DNA of 64,000 nucleotides from Neisseria sp. (GCA_030528455.1 JAUMYW010000004.1:21118-85117), one strand, 5' to 3'; numbered from the stretch's first letter, positions 17,590 through 27,482 are shown. Numbers and translations are program-made. The notes: generated by a model from the letters alone, not told the origin.

Positions 17590-18798
17590 ATGTTCGGACG
17601 CAGGGAAAAACTGTTTGCTTATGAGGGTCGGAACCGCTTCGGCGGAGAAGCCGTCAAAGGGAAAATCAGTGCCCGGAATGCGGCGGCTGCGCGGGAAAAA
17701 CTGAAACGGCGAGGCATTCTTGTGCAGCGTTTGGAGGGCGGACGAACAAGCAGCCGCAGACGGCCCAATCAGGTCGATGTTACTGTATTTACGCGCCAAT
17801 TCTCGGCTATGGTGAAAGCGGGTGTGCCTTTGGTGCAGGCTTTGGATATTGCTGCACGCGGGCAGAATAATGCGGCTTTGGCAGAGGTGGTGCAGAGGGT
17901 GCGCGGCGAAGTGGAGCAGGGAAGGCCCTTGTCGCAGGCTTTCGCCGAATATCCGGAATGGTTCGACCGTTTTTACTGCAACCTGATTGCCGCAGGCGAA
18001 GCGGGCGGCGTATTGGAGACTCTGCTCGACCGTTTGGCGGAATATAAGGAAAAAACGCAGACTTTGCAGAAAAATGCCCTTGCCGCGCTGACTTATCCGG
18101 CAGCAGTGCTGTTGATGGCGGTATTGGTTTTGATTGTGATGATGGTTTATATTCTGCCTGCCTTTGCCGCCGTATATGCCGATATGGGAGCGCAACTGCC
18201 GTGGTTTACCCGCCTGCTGATGAACCTTTCGTCCGGATTTGCCGCATACGGTTGGTGGGGTGCGGCATTTGCCGTGCTGGCGGCGACGGGTATTTGGCGG
18301 CTTTACCGCGTATCGCCTGCTTTCCGGCGGCGTTGCGATGCCTGGCGGCTGGGAGCTCCTCTGTTCGGCAGTATTGTTGCCAAAACGGTTGCGGCGCGTT
18401 GGGCGAGGACAACGGCAACAATGTTTGCGGCAGGTATTCCTTTGCCCGATGTTTTGGAGTCGGTTGCTGCGGCGGCGGGCAGCGTATGCTACGAAGAAGC
18501 AACCTTGGAGGTACTCTGTGCGGTCAATCAAGGTTCCTCGTTGGCTTTTGCGATGAGACAGACGGAGATTTTCCCCGATATTCTGGTGCAGATGGCGGAA
18601 ATCGGCGGCGAAACGGGGGCTTTGGACGAGATGCTCGATAAGGCAGCACAATTCTACGAAGAGGATGCCGATGCGGCAGTTGCGCGTTTGTCGGGTCTGG
18701 CATCTCCTCTGATTGTGCTGGTGTTGGGCGGCATTATCGGTGTGTTTTTGGTCGGCATGTATCTGCCTTTGTTTGATTTGGGCAATGCACTCGGTTGA
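17590..18798 (+). CDS. pilG: type IV pilus inner membrane platform protein PilG (PilC/GspF family)
   Basis: A 402-residue inner membrane protein that forms the platform on which pilins are assembled; PilG in Neisseria, PilC elsewhere. Two GspF domains are visible: FTRQFSAMVKAGVPLVQALDI to the first membrane segments (about residues 170-200), and RTTATMFAAGIPLPDVLES to the last one (near 375-395, LIVLVLGGIIGVFLVGMYLP). The ATG at 17590 has AAAGGA about eight bases upstream. pilD starts eleven bases after its stop codon. Confidence 0.93.
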   Translation: MFGRREKLFAYEGRNRFGGEAVKGKISARNAAAAREKLKRRGILVQRLEGGRTSSRRRPNQVDVTVFTRQFSAMVKAGVPLVQALDIAARGQNNAALAEVVQRVRGEVEQGRPLSQAFAEYPEWFDRFYCNLIAAGEAGGVLETLLDRLAEYKEKTQTLQKNALAALTYPAAVLLMAVLVLIVMMVYILPAFAAVYADMGAQLPWFTRLLMNLSSGFAAYGWWGAAFAVLAATGIWRLYRVSPAFRRRCDAWRLGAPLFGSIVAKTVAARWARTTATMFAAGIPLPDVLESVAAAAGSVCYEEATLEVLCAVNQGSSLAFAMRQTEIFPDILVQMAEIGGETGALDEMLDKAAQFYEEDADAAVARLSGLASPLIVLVLGGIIGVFLVGMYLPLFDLGNALG

Positions 18799-18808
18799 AT
18801 GGGAAAAT

Positions 18809-19642
18809 ATGATGGAAACGGTGCTTTTGGCGGTTTTTGCCGGTTTGCTGGCCGGCAGTTTTTTGAATGTGGCGGTGTCGCGTTTGCCTGTGATGATGGA
18901 GCGTGCTTGGACGCGTTTTGCCAAAGAGCATTTGGACCTGCCTCCGGATGATGGGGAATCCGAACCCTTCGGTTTGTGCCGCCCTGCGTCGCATTGTCCG
19001 CATTGCCATGCGCCGGTTGCGCGGCGTTACAATATTCCGCTGCTCGGTTTTGTCCTGCTGCACGGTCGTTGTGCCGTCTGCAGCATGTCGATTCCGATGC
19101 GTTATCCGCTGCTGGAAGGGCTGACCGCCCTTGTGTTCGGCATGGTGGCGTGGCGTTACGGCGCAAGTATGGAAACGGTGTACGGCTGCGTATTTGCCGC
19201 CTTTCTGCTGACCGGTGCATTTGTCGATGCCGAAACCCGATACCTGCCCGACCAGACAACTCTGCCACTGATGTGGTTTGGTTTTCTGTTTAATTTTTCA
19301 GACGGCCTGGTACCGCTGCAGGAAGCAGTTTCGGGTGCGGCAGCAGCTTATTGCAGCTTCCGGCTGCTCAATGCGGTATACAAACGCCTGCGCGGTGCAG
19401 ACGGCATGGGCGGTGGCGATTTCAAACTGTTTGCTGCATTGGGCGCGTGGCTGGGCGTGTATGCTTTGCCGCTGTTGGCCTTTCTTGCCGCACTGATCGG
19501 CTTGGCTGCGGCCTTGCTGATGAGGGCGGACAGAGGACAAGCCTTGCCGTTCGGACCTTCTTTGGCGGCTGCCGGCGGCTTGCTTTTTATCGCTTATCAC
19601 GACATTATGCCCGTGTTTTACCGTTTTTTGAGCGGAGGGTAA
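18809..19642 (+). CDS. pilD: prepilin peptidase PilD
   Basis: A 277-residue inner membrane enzyme that cleaves and N-methylates type IV prepilins. It starts with LAVFAGLLAGSFLNVAVSRLPVMMER, carries two CXXC pairs of the zinc loop (CPHC and CAVC, about residues 64-88), and the two catalytic aspartates lie in FVDAETRYLPD and GMGGGDFKL. The start is uncertain: ATG 18809 has GGGA five bases upstream, while ATG 18785 would overlap pilG. The second CXXC is encoded by an uptake word (19073-19082). It ends one base before coaE. Confidence 0.92.
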   Translation: MMETVLLAVFAGLLAGSFLNVAVSRLPVMMERAWTRFAKEHLDLPPDDGESEPFGLCRPASHCPHCHAPVARRYNIPLLGFVLLHGRCAVCSMSIPMRYPLLEGLTALVFGMVAWRYGASMETVYGCVFAAFLLTGAFVDAETRYLPDQTTLPLMWFGFLFNFSDGLVPLQEAVSGAAAAYCSFRLLNAVYKRLRGADGMGGGDFKLFAALGAWLGVYALPLLAFLAALIGLAAALLMRADRGQALPFGPSLAAAGGLLFIAYHDIMPVFYRFLSGG

Positions 19643-19643
19643 T

Positions 19644-20264
19644 ATGGCGTTTTGGGTCGGTTTGACCGGCGGTATAGGCAGCGGAAAATCTCAGGCCGCC
19701 GCCGCTTTTGCCGTACGGGGCGTTCCGTTGATTGATGCAGACGGCATCAGCCGCAGTCTGACGGCGGCCGGCGGAGCGGCTTTGCCGGAAATCCGGCGCG
19801 TTTTCGGCAGCGGTGTGTTTGACGGAGACACGCTTGATCGTGCTGCATTGCGCGATGCGGTTTTTTCCCGTCCTGCGGTCAGGCAGCAGCTGGAAGACAT
19901 CATGTTTCCCCTGATTTTTCAAAAAATCCGCACGGAACAGGCGCGGCATGCGGCTGCCGTGTACGGCATCATAGAAATTCCGCTGTTGGCAGAAAATCCC
20001 GTTTTCCAAACTTTGTGCGACCGTATCTTAACTGTGGAAAGCGATATGGAAACGCGGATTGCCCGTGTGATGTCGCGCAGCGGTTTAACGCGCGGCGAAG
20101 TTGAACGTATAATGGCGGCGCAGGCAGCCGATGCCGACCGTCGTACCCTTGCCGATGATATTCTGTACAATCGCGGCAGTTTGGTGCAGCTGGATGCCGA
20201 AGCGGGTCGTCTGCACGCTGAATACACCGCCTGTTTTTCCCTTCCCAAACGCGAGCCGATATGA
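19644..20264 (+). CDS. coaE: dephospho-CoA kinase CoaE
   Basis: A 206-residue P-loop kinase that makes the last step of coenzyme A synthesis. The Walker A motif LTGGIGSGKSQ is at residues 7-17, followed by LIDADGISR and IIEIPLLAEN. The ATG at 19644 starts immediately after the pilD stop and uses the GGAGGG within the end of pilD. Its stop overlaps the zapD start in ATGA. The link pilD-coaE-zapD-yacG is conserved in many gamma- and betaproteobacteria. Confidence 0.95.
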   Translation: MAFWVGLTGGIGSGKSQAAAAFAVRGVPLIDADGISRSLTAAGGAALPEIRRVFGSGVFDGDTLDRAALRDAVFSRPAVRQQLEDIMFPLIFQKIRTEQARHAAAVYGIIEIPLLAENPVFQTLCDRILTVESDMETRIARVMSRSGLTRGEVERIMAAQAADADRRTLADDILYNRGSLVQLDAEAGRLHAEYTACFSLPKREPI

Positions 20265-21022
20265 TCCGATTCGAACATCCTTTATCCGAACGCGTACGCA
20301 GCCTGCTGCGCATCGAACATTTATTCTGTCGTTTTCAGGAAGAAACCCTCACCGAAAGTTCGGTTTGGGCGCATCATTTGGCCTTGTTTACCTTGTTCGA
20401 AATCATGGAATGTGCCGCACGAGCAGAATTGAAACTCGATATTTTGCAGGAAGTCGAGCGTCAGAAACAGTTTCTTCAGCGAACGCAAGACCGCCGCTCT
20501 GCCGAAGAACTGGAAGACAAGCTCAAACGCGTGGCCGCAGGATTGCAGGGCATACAGCAGAAATTCGGCCAGCATTTGCGCGAAAACGAATGGCTGATGG
20601 CGGTGAAGCAACGTATGCTGGTGCCCGGCGGTGTCAGTCCTTTCGATATGCCGTCTTACTACTGCTGGCAGCAACTGCCGTATGAAGAACGTTATGCCGA
20701 TTTGCAGAAATGGATCAGTACTTTGCGGCCGACTTACGATGCGATTTCGGTTCTGCTTGATATTTTGCGCAGCAACAGCAGATGTGTGGCATGTGTGGCC
20801 GAACGCGGTAATTACCAGCATCCCAGCTTAGTGCAGAATATCCATATGCTGAGCATAGAGGTGGATAAAACGTATCGTGTTTTACCCGAAGTGTCGGCCA
20901 ACAAATATTTTACCCACATTCGTTTTCTCGAAGCCACAAGGGAAAAAACGCGCGGGGTGCAGACGGCTGCCGATGTGCCCTTCACAATGGTTATGTGCAG
21001 TTTTGATGCGGTGGCACCATGA
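20261..21022 (+). CDS. zapD: cell division protein ZapD
   Basis: A 253-residue cytoplasmic protein of the ZapD (YacF) family, which bundles FtsZ filaments at mid-cell. Features are the N-terminal [22 protein letters not shown], the helical body ([14 protein letters not shown], about residues 55-110) and [18 protein letters not shown]. The start overlaps the coaE stop by four bases, and its own stop overlaps the yacG start the same way, indicating coupled translation along the cluster. Confidence 0.94.
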   Translation: MIRFEHPLSERVRSLLRIEHLFCRFQEETLTESSVWAHHLALFTLFEIMECAARAELKLDILQEVERQKQFLQRTQDRRSAEELEDKLKRVAAGLQGIQQKFGQHLRENEWLMAVKQRMLVPGGVSPFDMPSYYCWQQLPYEERYADLQKWISTLRPTYDAISVLLDILRSNSRCVACVAERGNYQHPSLVQNIHMLSIEVDKTYRVLPEVSANKYFTHIRFLEATREKTRGVQTAADVPFTMVMCSFDAVAP

Positions 21023-21201
21023 TGTCGGCCAACGTGAAATGCCCGACCTGCCGTACGACGGTAGAATGGCTGCCGGAAAACGTGTTCCGTCCGTTTTGCA
21101 GCGAACGCTGCCGCCTGCTCGATTTGGGCGCGTGGGCAGACGAAAGCTATAAAATCGAAAGTCTGCCGCAGCAGGAGTCGGAAGATTGGGCGGCAGACTG
21201 A
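21019..21201 (+). CDS. yacG: DNA gyrase inhibitor YacG, zinc-binding
   Basis: A 60-residue protein with four zinc cysteines in CPTC (residues 8 and 11) and C-X3-C ([10 protein letters not shown]). YacG binds GyrB and inhibits gyrase in E. coli. It is followed by an acidic tail ([21 protein letters not shown]). Start ATG 21019 overlaps zapD; the adjacent ATG at 21022 is equally possible. It is the last gene of the pilF cluster; no terminator lies directly behind it before the hairpin at 21359. Confidence 0.93.
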   Translation: MMSANVKCPTCRTTVEWLPENVFRPFCSERCRLLDLGAWADESYKIESLPQQESEDWAAD

Positions 21202-21481
21202 CTTCGGGTCTGTATTGTTTTTGGGAAAAATAATAATTACAAAGATACGGTTATACGGTTCAACCTATTTTGGTTAATATTTGTTAAATACTGATAAATC
21301 AGTATACTTGCAAGTATCAGAGTTCAAGTTTTTTTGGTAGATAATTAATAAATTCAGGCGACAGACAAATGTCTGTCGTTTTTATGTCTGTGCGATTTAG
21401 GAGGGTGAAGCAGGAGGAACGGGCTGTTCCGCACTTATCGGACTGCCGTTTCATATTATGCGGCTGCTTGGAAACCGTGCT
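21202..21481 (+). other. intergenic stretch after yacG with nested inverted repeats and a candidate small transcript
   Basis: An AT-rich region with an 8-bp inverted repeat (21288-21295 with 21298-21305), a 14-bp perfect palindrome (ATACTTGCAAGTAT, 21304-21317), and a terminator at 21359-21383. TTGTTA at 21281 and TATACT at 21303 are 16 bases apart, so a transcript of about 70 bases could start near 21314 and stop at the terminator. Confidence 0.4.
21359..21383 (+). terminator. Rho-independent terminator downstream of yacG
   Basis: CGACAGAC at 21359-21366 pairs perfectly with GTCTGTCG at 21371-21378, loop AAAT, followed by TTTTT. Confidence 0.82.
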
Positions 21482-22813
21482 TCAATCCTGTTCGAACAGA
21501 CCGATGCTTTCGATATGGGCGGTTTGCGGAAACAGATTCATTACGCCGAAGCTGCGGAAACGGTAGCCTTTGCCGACCAAAACGGCGGCATCGCGGGCGA
21601 ATGTGGCCGGATTGCAGGAGACATAGACAATCTGTTGCGGCAGATAGGGAGCGTGCAGTGCCCGGACGACGGCATACGCGCCGGCACGCGGCGGATCCAA
21701 CAGCATTTTGTCGAGTTTTCCCCAGGCTGCGACGGTTTGTCTGTCTGCGGCAAACAAATCGGCCGTTTGAAAATCGACGGACGGACAGCCGTTCAGCCGG
21801 GCATTGGCGCGGGCGCGTCCGGTCAGAGAGGCTGAGCCTTCGACAGCCAGAACATCTGCGCCGCTTTTTGCCAGAGGCAGGGTGAAATTGCCCAGTCCGC
21901 AAAACAAATCGGCAATGCGTTCGCAGGGCTGCGGATCGAGCAGGCGGACGGCACGCGCTACCATCAAGGCATTGGTGTCGCTGTTGACTTGGGTGAAATC
22001 GCCCGGCCGGAAGGGCATTTCGATGCCGAATTCGAGCAGCCGGTAAGAAGGCGGCGGGGCGTGTTCGGGCAGGCATAATTGCGGCGGCTGTCTGCCGTTC
22101 TGCATCCAAATCTGCCAGGCACTTGCAGACGGCAGGGCTTCGAGAAGTTTGTACATCCGTGCCGTCTGTGTTTTGTTTGGCGCGTGTTTCGCGCGGATGC
22201 CGAAATTCAGTGTGGTTTGACCGTTGCCGCCGACAGCAAATTCGATAAAACGCAGCTGCCACTCTTCGGCCAAGGGTTGAAGATGTTCCTGTAAAACCGG
22301 CAAGGCTTCGGAAAGGTGCGGCGGCAGTACCGGACAGGTGGAAATGCCGGCCACATCATGACTTTTCCGGCCTTGAAAACCGATGTTCAGCTTGCCGTTT
22401 TTGAGACAGACGGCAAACCGGCCGCGCTGTCGGTAATGCCAGGCCGTGCCGTATATCGGCGGCAATACGGTATCGGGCCGCACTTTGCCGATACGGACCA
22501 GCTGTTCTTCGGCGATGCGCTGTTTGACGGCTGTTTGCGCGGCATCATCCAAATGCTGTAAAGCACAGCCGCCGCATACATTGAAATGCGGACAAGGCGG
22601 TTTGCGGCGGTGGACGGAAGGCCTGATGATGTCCGCTGCTTCGGCCTCGTCGAAATCTTTATGCCGTCTGCAGATGCGGTAGCCTGCCTGTTCTCCTGTC
22701 AGAGCACCGGCTATAAAAACCGTTTTGCCGTTCGTACGGGCAATGCCCCGGCCTTCGTAGTCGAGACCGATGATGTCTGCAATGCCGTAATCCTGTGCCG
22801 GGATGTGTTTCAT
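21482..22813 (-). CDS. rlmD: 23S rRNA (uracil-1939-C5)-methyltransferase RlmD
   Basis: A 443-residue SAM- and iron-sulphur-dependent RNA methyltransferase (RumA) that methylates U1939 of 23S rRNA. The TRAM domain occupies about residues 1-65. The 4Fe-4S cysteines are in CPHFNVCGGCALQHL plus a later one in ISTCPVL. The SAM motif is DLFCGLGNFTLPLA, with LLDPPRAGA and the catalytic cysteine in YVSCNPATFARD. The ATG at 22813 follows TAAGG. An internal uptake word in reverse is at 22124. Confidence 0.93.
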   Translation of the reverse strand: MKHIPAQDYGIADIIGLDYEGRGIARTNGKTVFIAGALTGEQAGYRICRRHKDFDEAEAADIIRPSVHRRKPPCPHFNVCGGCALQHLDDAAQTAVKQRIAEEQLVRIGKVRPDTVLPPIYGTAWHYRQRGRFAVCLKNGKLNIGFQGRKSHDVAGISTCPVLPPHLSEALPVLQEHLQPLAEEWQLRFIEFAVGGNGQTTLNFGIRAKHAPNKTQTARMYKLLEALPSASAWQIWMQNGRQPPQLCLPEHAPPPSYRLLEFGIEMPFRPGDFTQVNSDTNALMVARAVRLLDPQPCERIADLFCGLGNFTLPLAKSGADVLAVEGSASLTGRARANARLNGCPSVDFQTADLFAADRQTVAAWGKLDKMLLDPPRAGAYAVVRALHAPYLPQQIVYVSCNPATFARDAAVLVGKGYRFRSFGVMNLFPQTAHIESIGLFEQD

Positions 22814-22918
22814 TTACCTTACACTTCTTTGCTTAAAAACGTACATTTTCTCACAAATCGGCAGAATTTACGGTATCATTCCACGCAGTTTTCCCTACCG
22901 AGACAAAAGAAAAATATC

Positions 22919-23893
22919 ATGAAAACCACCGGTTTTGCTCTTCTGGCCGCCTTGTTGGGCGCGTCTGCTTACGCCAATACTTCCGTTCCTGACGTTGCGC
23001 CCGTTTCAGAGGGGCAGCACGTTTTCATCAATATTCCCCAGCAACGCCTGTTTCTCTACACGGACGGCAAGTTGAGCAAAATTTATCCGGTTGCCGTCGG
23101 CAAGGCGATGACGCAGACCAATCTCGGTTCGCATCAAATCGGGGTCAAGGCTTTTAATCCGACCTGGCACATTCCGAAATCGATTCAGAAAGAACGCGGC
23201 GACGGTGTGAAAACCGTACCGCCGGGTCCGAATAATCCGTTGGGACCGGTGTTTGTCCGTTTGGGTGATCCGAAGCTGGGTTTGGGGATTCACGGTACCA
23301 ATGTGCCAGCCAGCGTGCCGGGCGTAAGAAGCCACGGCTGCGTGCGGATGAAATCGCCCGATGCTTTGGAGTTTGCCAAACGCATTGCCACAGGCTCTCC
23401 TGCCGATGTGATTTACCAAATGGCCGCCGTCAATACCGATGCGAAAAACAATCTCTGGCTGGCAGCCTACCGCGATCCGTATAACAAGAAAAACCTTGAT
23501 GTTGCGGCATTGCGCAAGAGTATCGCCGAGTGGGCGGAAGCCAACGGAAAAACGGTAAACCGCAAACGTTTGGAAGCCGTTTTGAAAGCGCGTACCGGTG
23601 CATTGAACTGTCTGACTTGCGGCAATGCCAAGGGTGCGGTAAACGGTGCGTTGAAATCGTTGCAGTGGACGAGCGGATCGGGCGAATACAGCAAGCCGAA
23701 AGTGATGCCTGCGCCCGTGCCGGCCGAAGAGAAAGAAAATGTGTTGCCCGAAGGTGGTGCGTCCGATACTGCGGCAGACGGTGAAACCGCCAAGCCGTCT
23801 GCAGCTGCCTATTTTGCAGACAAACCGGTACCGGGTGCGGAAGAAGCGGTACGTGAAATTCCGCAGGATAAAGCAGATGATGTCTTGTTTTAA
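22919..23893 (+). CDS. secreted L,D-transpeptidase (YkuD domain)
   Basis: A 324-residue exported protein. The signal peptide is residues 1-19 (ending ASAYA). The YkuD catalytic domain spans about residues 35-165, with the active-site motif HGTNVPASVPGVRSHGCVRM that holds the histidine and cysteine. Such enzymes form or exchange cross-links in peptidoglycan or attach proteins to it. The C-terminal 130 residues are not YkuD: they contain a CXXC pair (LNCLTCGNAKG) and a low-complexity acidic tail. The ATG at 22919 is preceded only by weak purine-rich sequence. It is divergent from rlmD. Confidence 0.9.
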   Translation: MKTTGFALLAALLGASAYANTSVPDVAPVSEGQHVFINIPQQRLFLYTDGKLSKIYPVAVGKAMTQTNLGSHQIGVKAFNPTWHIPKSIQKERGDGVKTVPPGPNNPLGPVFVRLGDPKLGLGIHGTNVPASVPGVRSHGCVRMKSPDALEFAKRIATGSPADVIYQMAAVNTDAKNNLWLAAYRDPYNKKNLDVAALRKSIAEWAEANGKTVNRKRLEAVLKARTGALNCLTCGNAKGAVNGALKSLQWTSGSGEYSKPKVMPAPVPAEEKENVLPEGGASDTAADGETAKPSAAAYFADKPVPGAEEAVREIPQDKADDVLF

Positions 23894-23975
23894 GCAGTGA
23901 AACTCAGACCGTCTGAAACGCTGCAAGCTGGTTTCGGACGGCATTTTTACAGATGCAGACGGCAGGGGAGGACGG

Positions 23976-24416
23976 ATGATGTGTCGGGAAAGCAATCAGG
24001 CAGGCGGAACGCGGTGTTGTTTTTCAACCGAAATCCGCGTTTGTGTCGGCGATTTGAACTACGGAAACCATTTGGCCAACGACGCTGTTTTGCGGCTGGC
24101 GCACGAAGCGCGTATCCGCTGGCTGACCGCGCACGGTATCGGCGAATCCGACATCGGCGGCGGTGTCGGTTTGATTATGAATCGTGCCGAAGCCGATTAT
24201 CTGGCGCAGGCTTTTCACGGCGACATGTTGCGGACCGATTGCTTTGTCGAACAGACAGGCGGCAGCCGTTTTTGTTTTACCGCCGAATTTGTCCGAACGG
24301 CAGACGGTAAAACTGTTGCCCGTGCCGTTTGCCATCTGCTCTGTTTCGATTACGCCAAACAGAAGCCCGCGCGTATGCCGTCCGAATTTGCTGCTTTATT
24401 GGCGCAGAATGCGTGA
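23976..24416 (+). CDS. acyl-CoA thioesterase, hotdog fold (YbgC/FadM type)
   Basis: A 146-residue hotdog-fold thioesterase. The active-site region VGDLNYGNHLANDAVLRLAHEARIRWL resembles the 4-hydroxybenzoyl-CoA thioesterase family, where the aspartate or asparagine near residue 26 is catalytic. The following LIMNRAEADYLAQAFHGD and QTGGSRFCF complete the fold. The ATG pair at 23976/23979 has GGAGGA directly upstream. Natural substrate is not known. Three cysteines occur near the N-terminus, which is unusual but unexplained. Confidence 0.78.
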   Translation: MMCRESNQAGGTRCCFSTEIRVCVGDLNYGNHLANDAVLRLAHEARIRWLTAHGIGESDIGGGVGLIMNRAEADYLAQAFHGDMLRTDCFVEQTGGSRFCFTAEFVRTADGKTVARAVCHLLCFDYAKQKPARMPSEFAALLAQNA

Positions 24417-24424
24417 GCACCTTA

Positions 24425-24464
24425 AAAATGTCGTCTGAAAAACAGTTTTTTCAGACGGCATTTG
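24425..24464. terminator. bidirectional terminator between thioesterase gene and ppc
   Basis: A 17-pair stem with one G-T pair joins 24426-24442 to 24447-24463. The right arm contains the canonical ATGCCGTCTGAA in reverse. T runs are present on both strands. Confidence 0.85.
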
Positions 24465-24501
24465 TTTTGCCCTGTGTTTGGGCGGAAGTGAGGTTCGCCA
24501 A

Positions 24502-27204
24502 TCAGCCGGTATTGCGCAAACCCTGTGCCACGCCGTTGATGGTCAGATGCACCATTTTCAGCAGCTGCGCATCGCCCGGAGTCTGCCGCAGTTCTTTGAG
24601 CAGGGCGACCTGCAGGCCATTGAGCGCGTTCAGGTACGGCAGGCGCAGGGCGAGCGAGCGGGCGAGACTGCGGTTGTCGGCCAGCAGTTCGTCGGTTTGC
24701 AGAATGTCGAGCAGGGCTTGGCGGCTGCGGCGGTATTCTGCTTCGATCATGCTGAAGACAGCTGCGGCTGCTTGCGGCGAAGTGCTGAGCGAGGCGTAGG
24801 CAGCGGCAATCGACAAATCGGTTTTCGCCATCACTTGTTCCATATTCGACAGCATGGTTTGGAAGAAGGGATTGTTTTGCGCGTGCTCCTGCAAAGCTTG
24901 CAGACGGCCTTCCTGTCTGCATAGGTCGGCCACCGCGCTGCCGAAGCCGTACCAGGCCGGGAGCATCAGGCGGCTCTGCGTCCATGAGAATACCCAGGGA
25001 ATGGCACGCAAATCCTGAATTCTTGCCAGTGTTTTGCGGCTGGCCGGACGGCTGCCGAGGTTGAGCGTGGCGATTTCGTGAATCGGGCTGGTTTGCAGGA
25101 AGTAGTCGATAAAATCGGGGTGGGTAATCAGCGCGCGGTAGTGGGCGAATGCGCTGTCGGAGAGACTCTGCATCAGCTCTTTGTCCGGCTCGGCGGCAGC
25201 GGGCAGCAGGCTGGCTTCCAAGGTTGCGCTGACCAGCGTTTCCAGATTGCGCCGTGCGTTGGCGGGGTCGGCGTATTTGGCGGTGATGATTTCGCCTTGT
25301 TCCGTGATGCGGATTTGTCCGGCCACGCTGCCCGCAGGTTGGGCGAGAACGGCTTGGTAAGACGGGCCGCCGCCGCGTCCGACACTGCCGCCGCGTCCGT
25401 GGAACAGGCGCAGGCGTACACCGTAGCGGCCGAACAGTCTGACCAGACGCTGTTCGGCCTGATACAGACACCAAGAGCTGGTTACGTAGCCGCCGTCTTT
25501 ATTGCTGTCGGAATAGCCCAGCATGATTTCCTGAATATTGCCGCGTCCGGCAAGAAATTTCCGGTACCAGGGCAGCGCAAACAGGGCATCCATCACGGTT
25601 TCCGCATTTTCCAATGCCTCGATGGTTTCAAACAGCGGCACGATATTGATGCGCGACTGCGGCATGCCGTCTGCAATCTGCATCAGACCGCTTTCTTTGA
25701 GCAGCAGAGCGAGTGCGAGAATATCGGAAGCCTGCTCGCAGTTGGAAATAATGCTTTGGCCGACGGCGGCCTCGCCGAAGGTTTCTTTGACGGCACGTGC
25801 TTCGCGGAAAACGGCCAGCTCTTTTGCGGTTTCTTCGCCGTAGGAGTAAAAAGGGTTGTACAGCGGGCGCGGATTGGCAAGTTCGCGCAGCAGGACGGTA
25901 CGTTTGCCGTTTTCATCGAGCGAGACGAAGTTTTCCAAGCCGGCAGCGGCGAAGAGTTCGGCAACCGTGTCAGCGTGTTTGCCCGCGTGCTGGCGCAAAT
26001 CCAGCGGCATCAGATGGAAGCGGAATACGGAAACCGCACGAATCAGATTTTGCAGGCGGCCTGCGGCCAAAAGACCACTGCCGTTGCGTTCCAGTGAATT
26101 CTTCAAAGCAGTCAAATCGGCAAGAAAGCCGTCTGCATCCGGGTAAGGTTTGCTGCCCGACCAGCGGCAGACGATGGTGCAACCCAATTGTTCGGCGGTA
26201 GCAGCCAGCTTGGCCATCATAAAGGCAGCCGCACGGCGGTAAGGTTCTTCTTCTCGACTGACGGCTGTATCGGGCGAGAGAGCCGACATCTGCAAAACGG
26301 CATTATCGACTTCTACTCGGCGTACGGACAAAGTCAGCTCGTTATACAGACCGTCCAGCTCGTTGCAATAATGCTGCAAAGCCGTTTCGGCTTGCCGTGT
26401 AAAGGCAAAGCGCAGCGTGGCGGCGGAAACAAAAGGATTGCCGTCGCGGTCGCCGCCTATCCAGCCGCCGATGTGCAGCAAATCGGGCACACGCACATAC
26501 GGGAAGGCCGCTTGAAAAGTGCGCTGCATGGTACGATAGAATTTGGGAACGGCGTGAAAGAAGCTGCGCGGGAAAATGTCCACGCCGTTGTTGATTTCAT
26601 TGTTCACGGTCAGCTTGAAATGGCGCGTTTCGCTGGTCTGCCACAAAGCCAGAAGCACACTTTGCACCTCATTGAGCAACTCTTCGCGTTCGTCTGCGCT
26701 GATACAGGTTTCGCGTTGCGGAAGCAGGGCGCGGATACGGCGGTGGAAATTAAGCGTCGTCTGTCGCTGTACTTCGGTCGGATGTGCCGTCAGTACGGCC
26801 GCAACGGTTGTCCGATCGAGTTGAGCTTGTATATCCCCGTCTGTGAACCCTGCCGTCTGCAGCCTGCGGACGACTTCGGTCAGACTGCCCTCCTGTGCTG
26901 CCTGTCCCGCTTTTTCGTAAGCACGGCGGCGGCGTTCGTGATGTACATCTTCGGCAATGTTTAAAATCTGTGCAAACAGGCTGCAAGCAATAATCAGATT
27001 TTCTGTTTGGCTGCGGTTCAGTTTGGGCAAAGCCGTCTCAATGATGGACGTACTGCCGCCGCCGCCGGCCAGCTGCTGCAAGACCTCGCGTACCGGCGGA
27101 CTGGTTTGCGCTTCCAGCATCCGCATCAGTGCTTCAAGCAGAAAGCGGGCATCTTCTGCCAAAGCAGAGTCTTTCGGGTTGGATAAATGTTTGAACTGAA
27201 TCAT
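24502..27204 (-). CDS. ppc: phosphoenolpyruvate carboxylase
   Basis: A 900-residue enzyme that carboxylates phosphoenolpyruvate to oxaloacetate to refill the citric acid cycle. Conserved blocks are present in order: [13 protein letters not shown] with the catalytic histidine (about residue 140), [48 protein letters not shown] and the C-terminal VAQGLRNTG. The ATG at 27204 gives the family start ([13 protein letters not shown]), with CAGGT about nine bases upstream. Several uptake words are inside the gene (24899, 25666, 26128, 26852). Confidence 0.96.
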   Translation of the reverse strand: MIQFKHLSNPKDSALAEDARFLLEALMRMLEAQTSPPVREVLQQLAGGGGSTSIIETALPKLNRSQTENLIIACSLFAQILNIAEDVHHERRRRAYEKAGQAAQEGSLTEVVRRLQTAGFTDGDIQAQLDRTTVAAVLTAHPTEVQRQTTLNFHRRIRALLPQRETCISADEREELLNEVQSVLLALWQTSETRHFKLTVNNEINNGVDIFPRSFFHAVPKFYRTMQRTFQAAFPYVRVPDLLHIGGWIGGDRDGNPFVSAATLRFAFTRQAETALQHYCNELDGLYNELTLSVRRVEVDNAVLQMSALSPDTAVSREEEPYRRAAAFMMAKLAATAEQLGCTIVCRWSGSKPYPDADGFLADLTALKNSLERNGSGLLAAGRLQNLIRAVSVFRFHLMPLDLRQHAGKHADTVAELFAAAGLENFVSLDENGKRTVLLRELANPRPLYNPFYSYGEETAKELAVFREARAVKETFGEAAVGQSIISNCEQASDILALALLLKESGLMQIADGMPQSRINIVPLFETIEALENAETVMDALFALPWYRKFLAGRGNIQEIMLGYSDSNKDGGYVTSSWCLYQAEQRLVRLFGRYGVRLRLFHGRGGSVGRGGGPSYQAVLAQPAGSVAGQIRITEQGEIITAKYADPANARRNLETLVSATLEASLLPAAAEPDKELMQSLSDSAFAHYRALITHPDFIDYFLQTSPIHEIATLNLGSRPASRKTLARIQDLRAIPWVFSWTQSRLMLPAWYGFGSAVADLCRQEGRLQALQEHAQNNPFFQTMLSNMEQVMAKTDLSIAAAYASLSTSPQAAAAVFSMIEAEYRRSRQALLDILQTDELLADNRSLARSLALRLPYLNALNGLQVALLKELRQTPGDAQLLKMVHLTINGVAQGLRNTG

Positions 27205-27414
27205 GGGAAAACCTGTTTGTTCGTGCCGGGTCCGGTGAGGCGGAGAGCTGTTTGCAAAAGGTATCATCCCGGGCGACCGGCCTGCACGCTTAAAAAGTTA
27301 TCAAATTAACAAAATGAACGGTTTTTGAATAGCGGTCAGAACAAAAATTAAGACAGTTTAACGAATATTAAATACAAAATTTTAAATTTAATGAAAAAAC
27401 AGATGAAAAGTTTA

Positions 27415-27443
27415 AAATAATTTCTTTATTAAAGAAATTATTT
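27415..27443. promoter_or_regulatory. perfect 14-bp inverted repeat upstream of tonB
   Basis: Arms AAATAATTTCTTTA (27415-27428) and TAAAGAAATTATTT (27430-27443) are perfectly complementary around a single T. It is AT-only except for one C and one G, has no GC-rich stem, and so looks like an operator rather than a terminator. Confidence 0.6.
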
Positions 27444-27482
27444 CTTTGGGCCGGAAGTGTAACGAATCTGCTTTACAAATAG

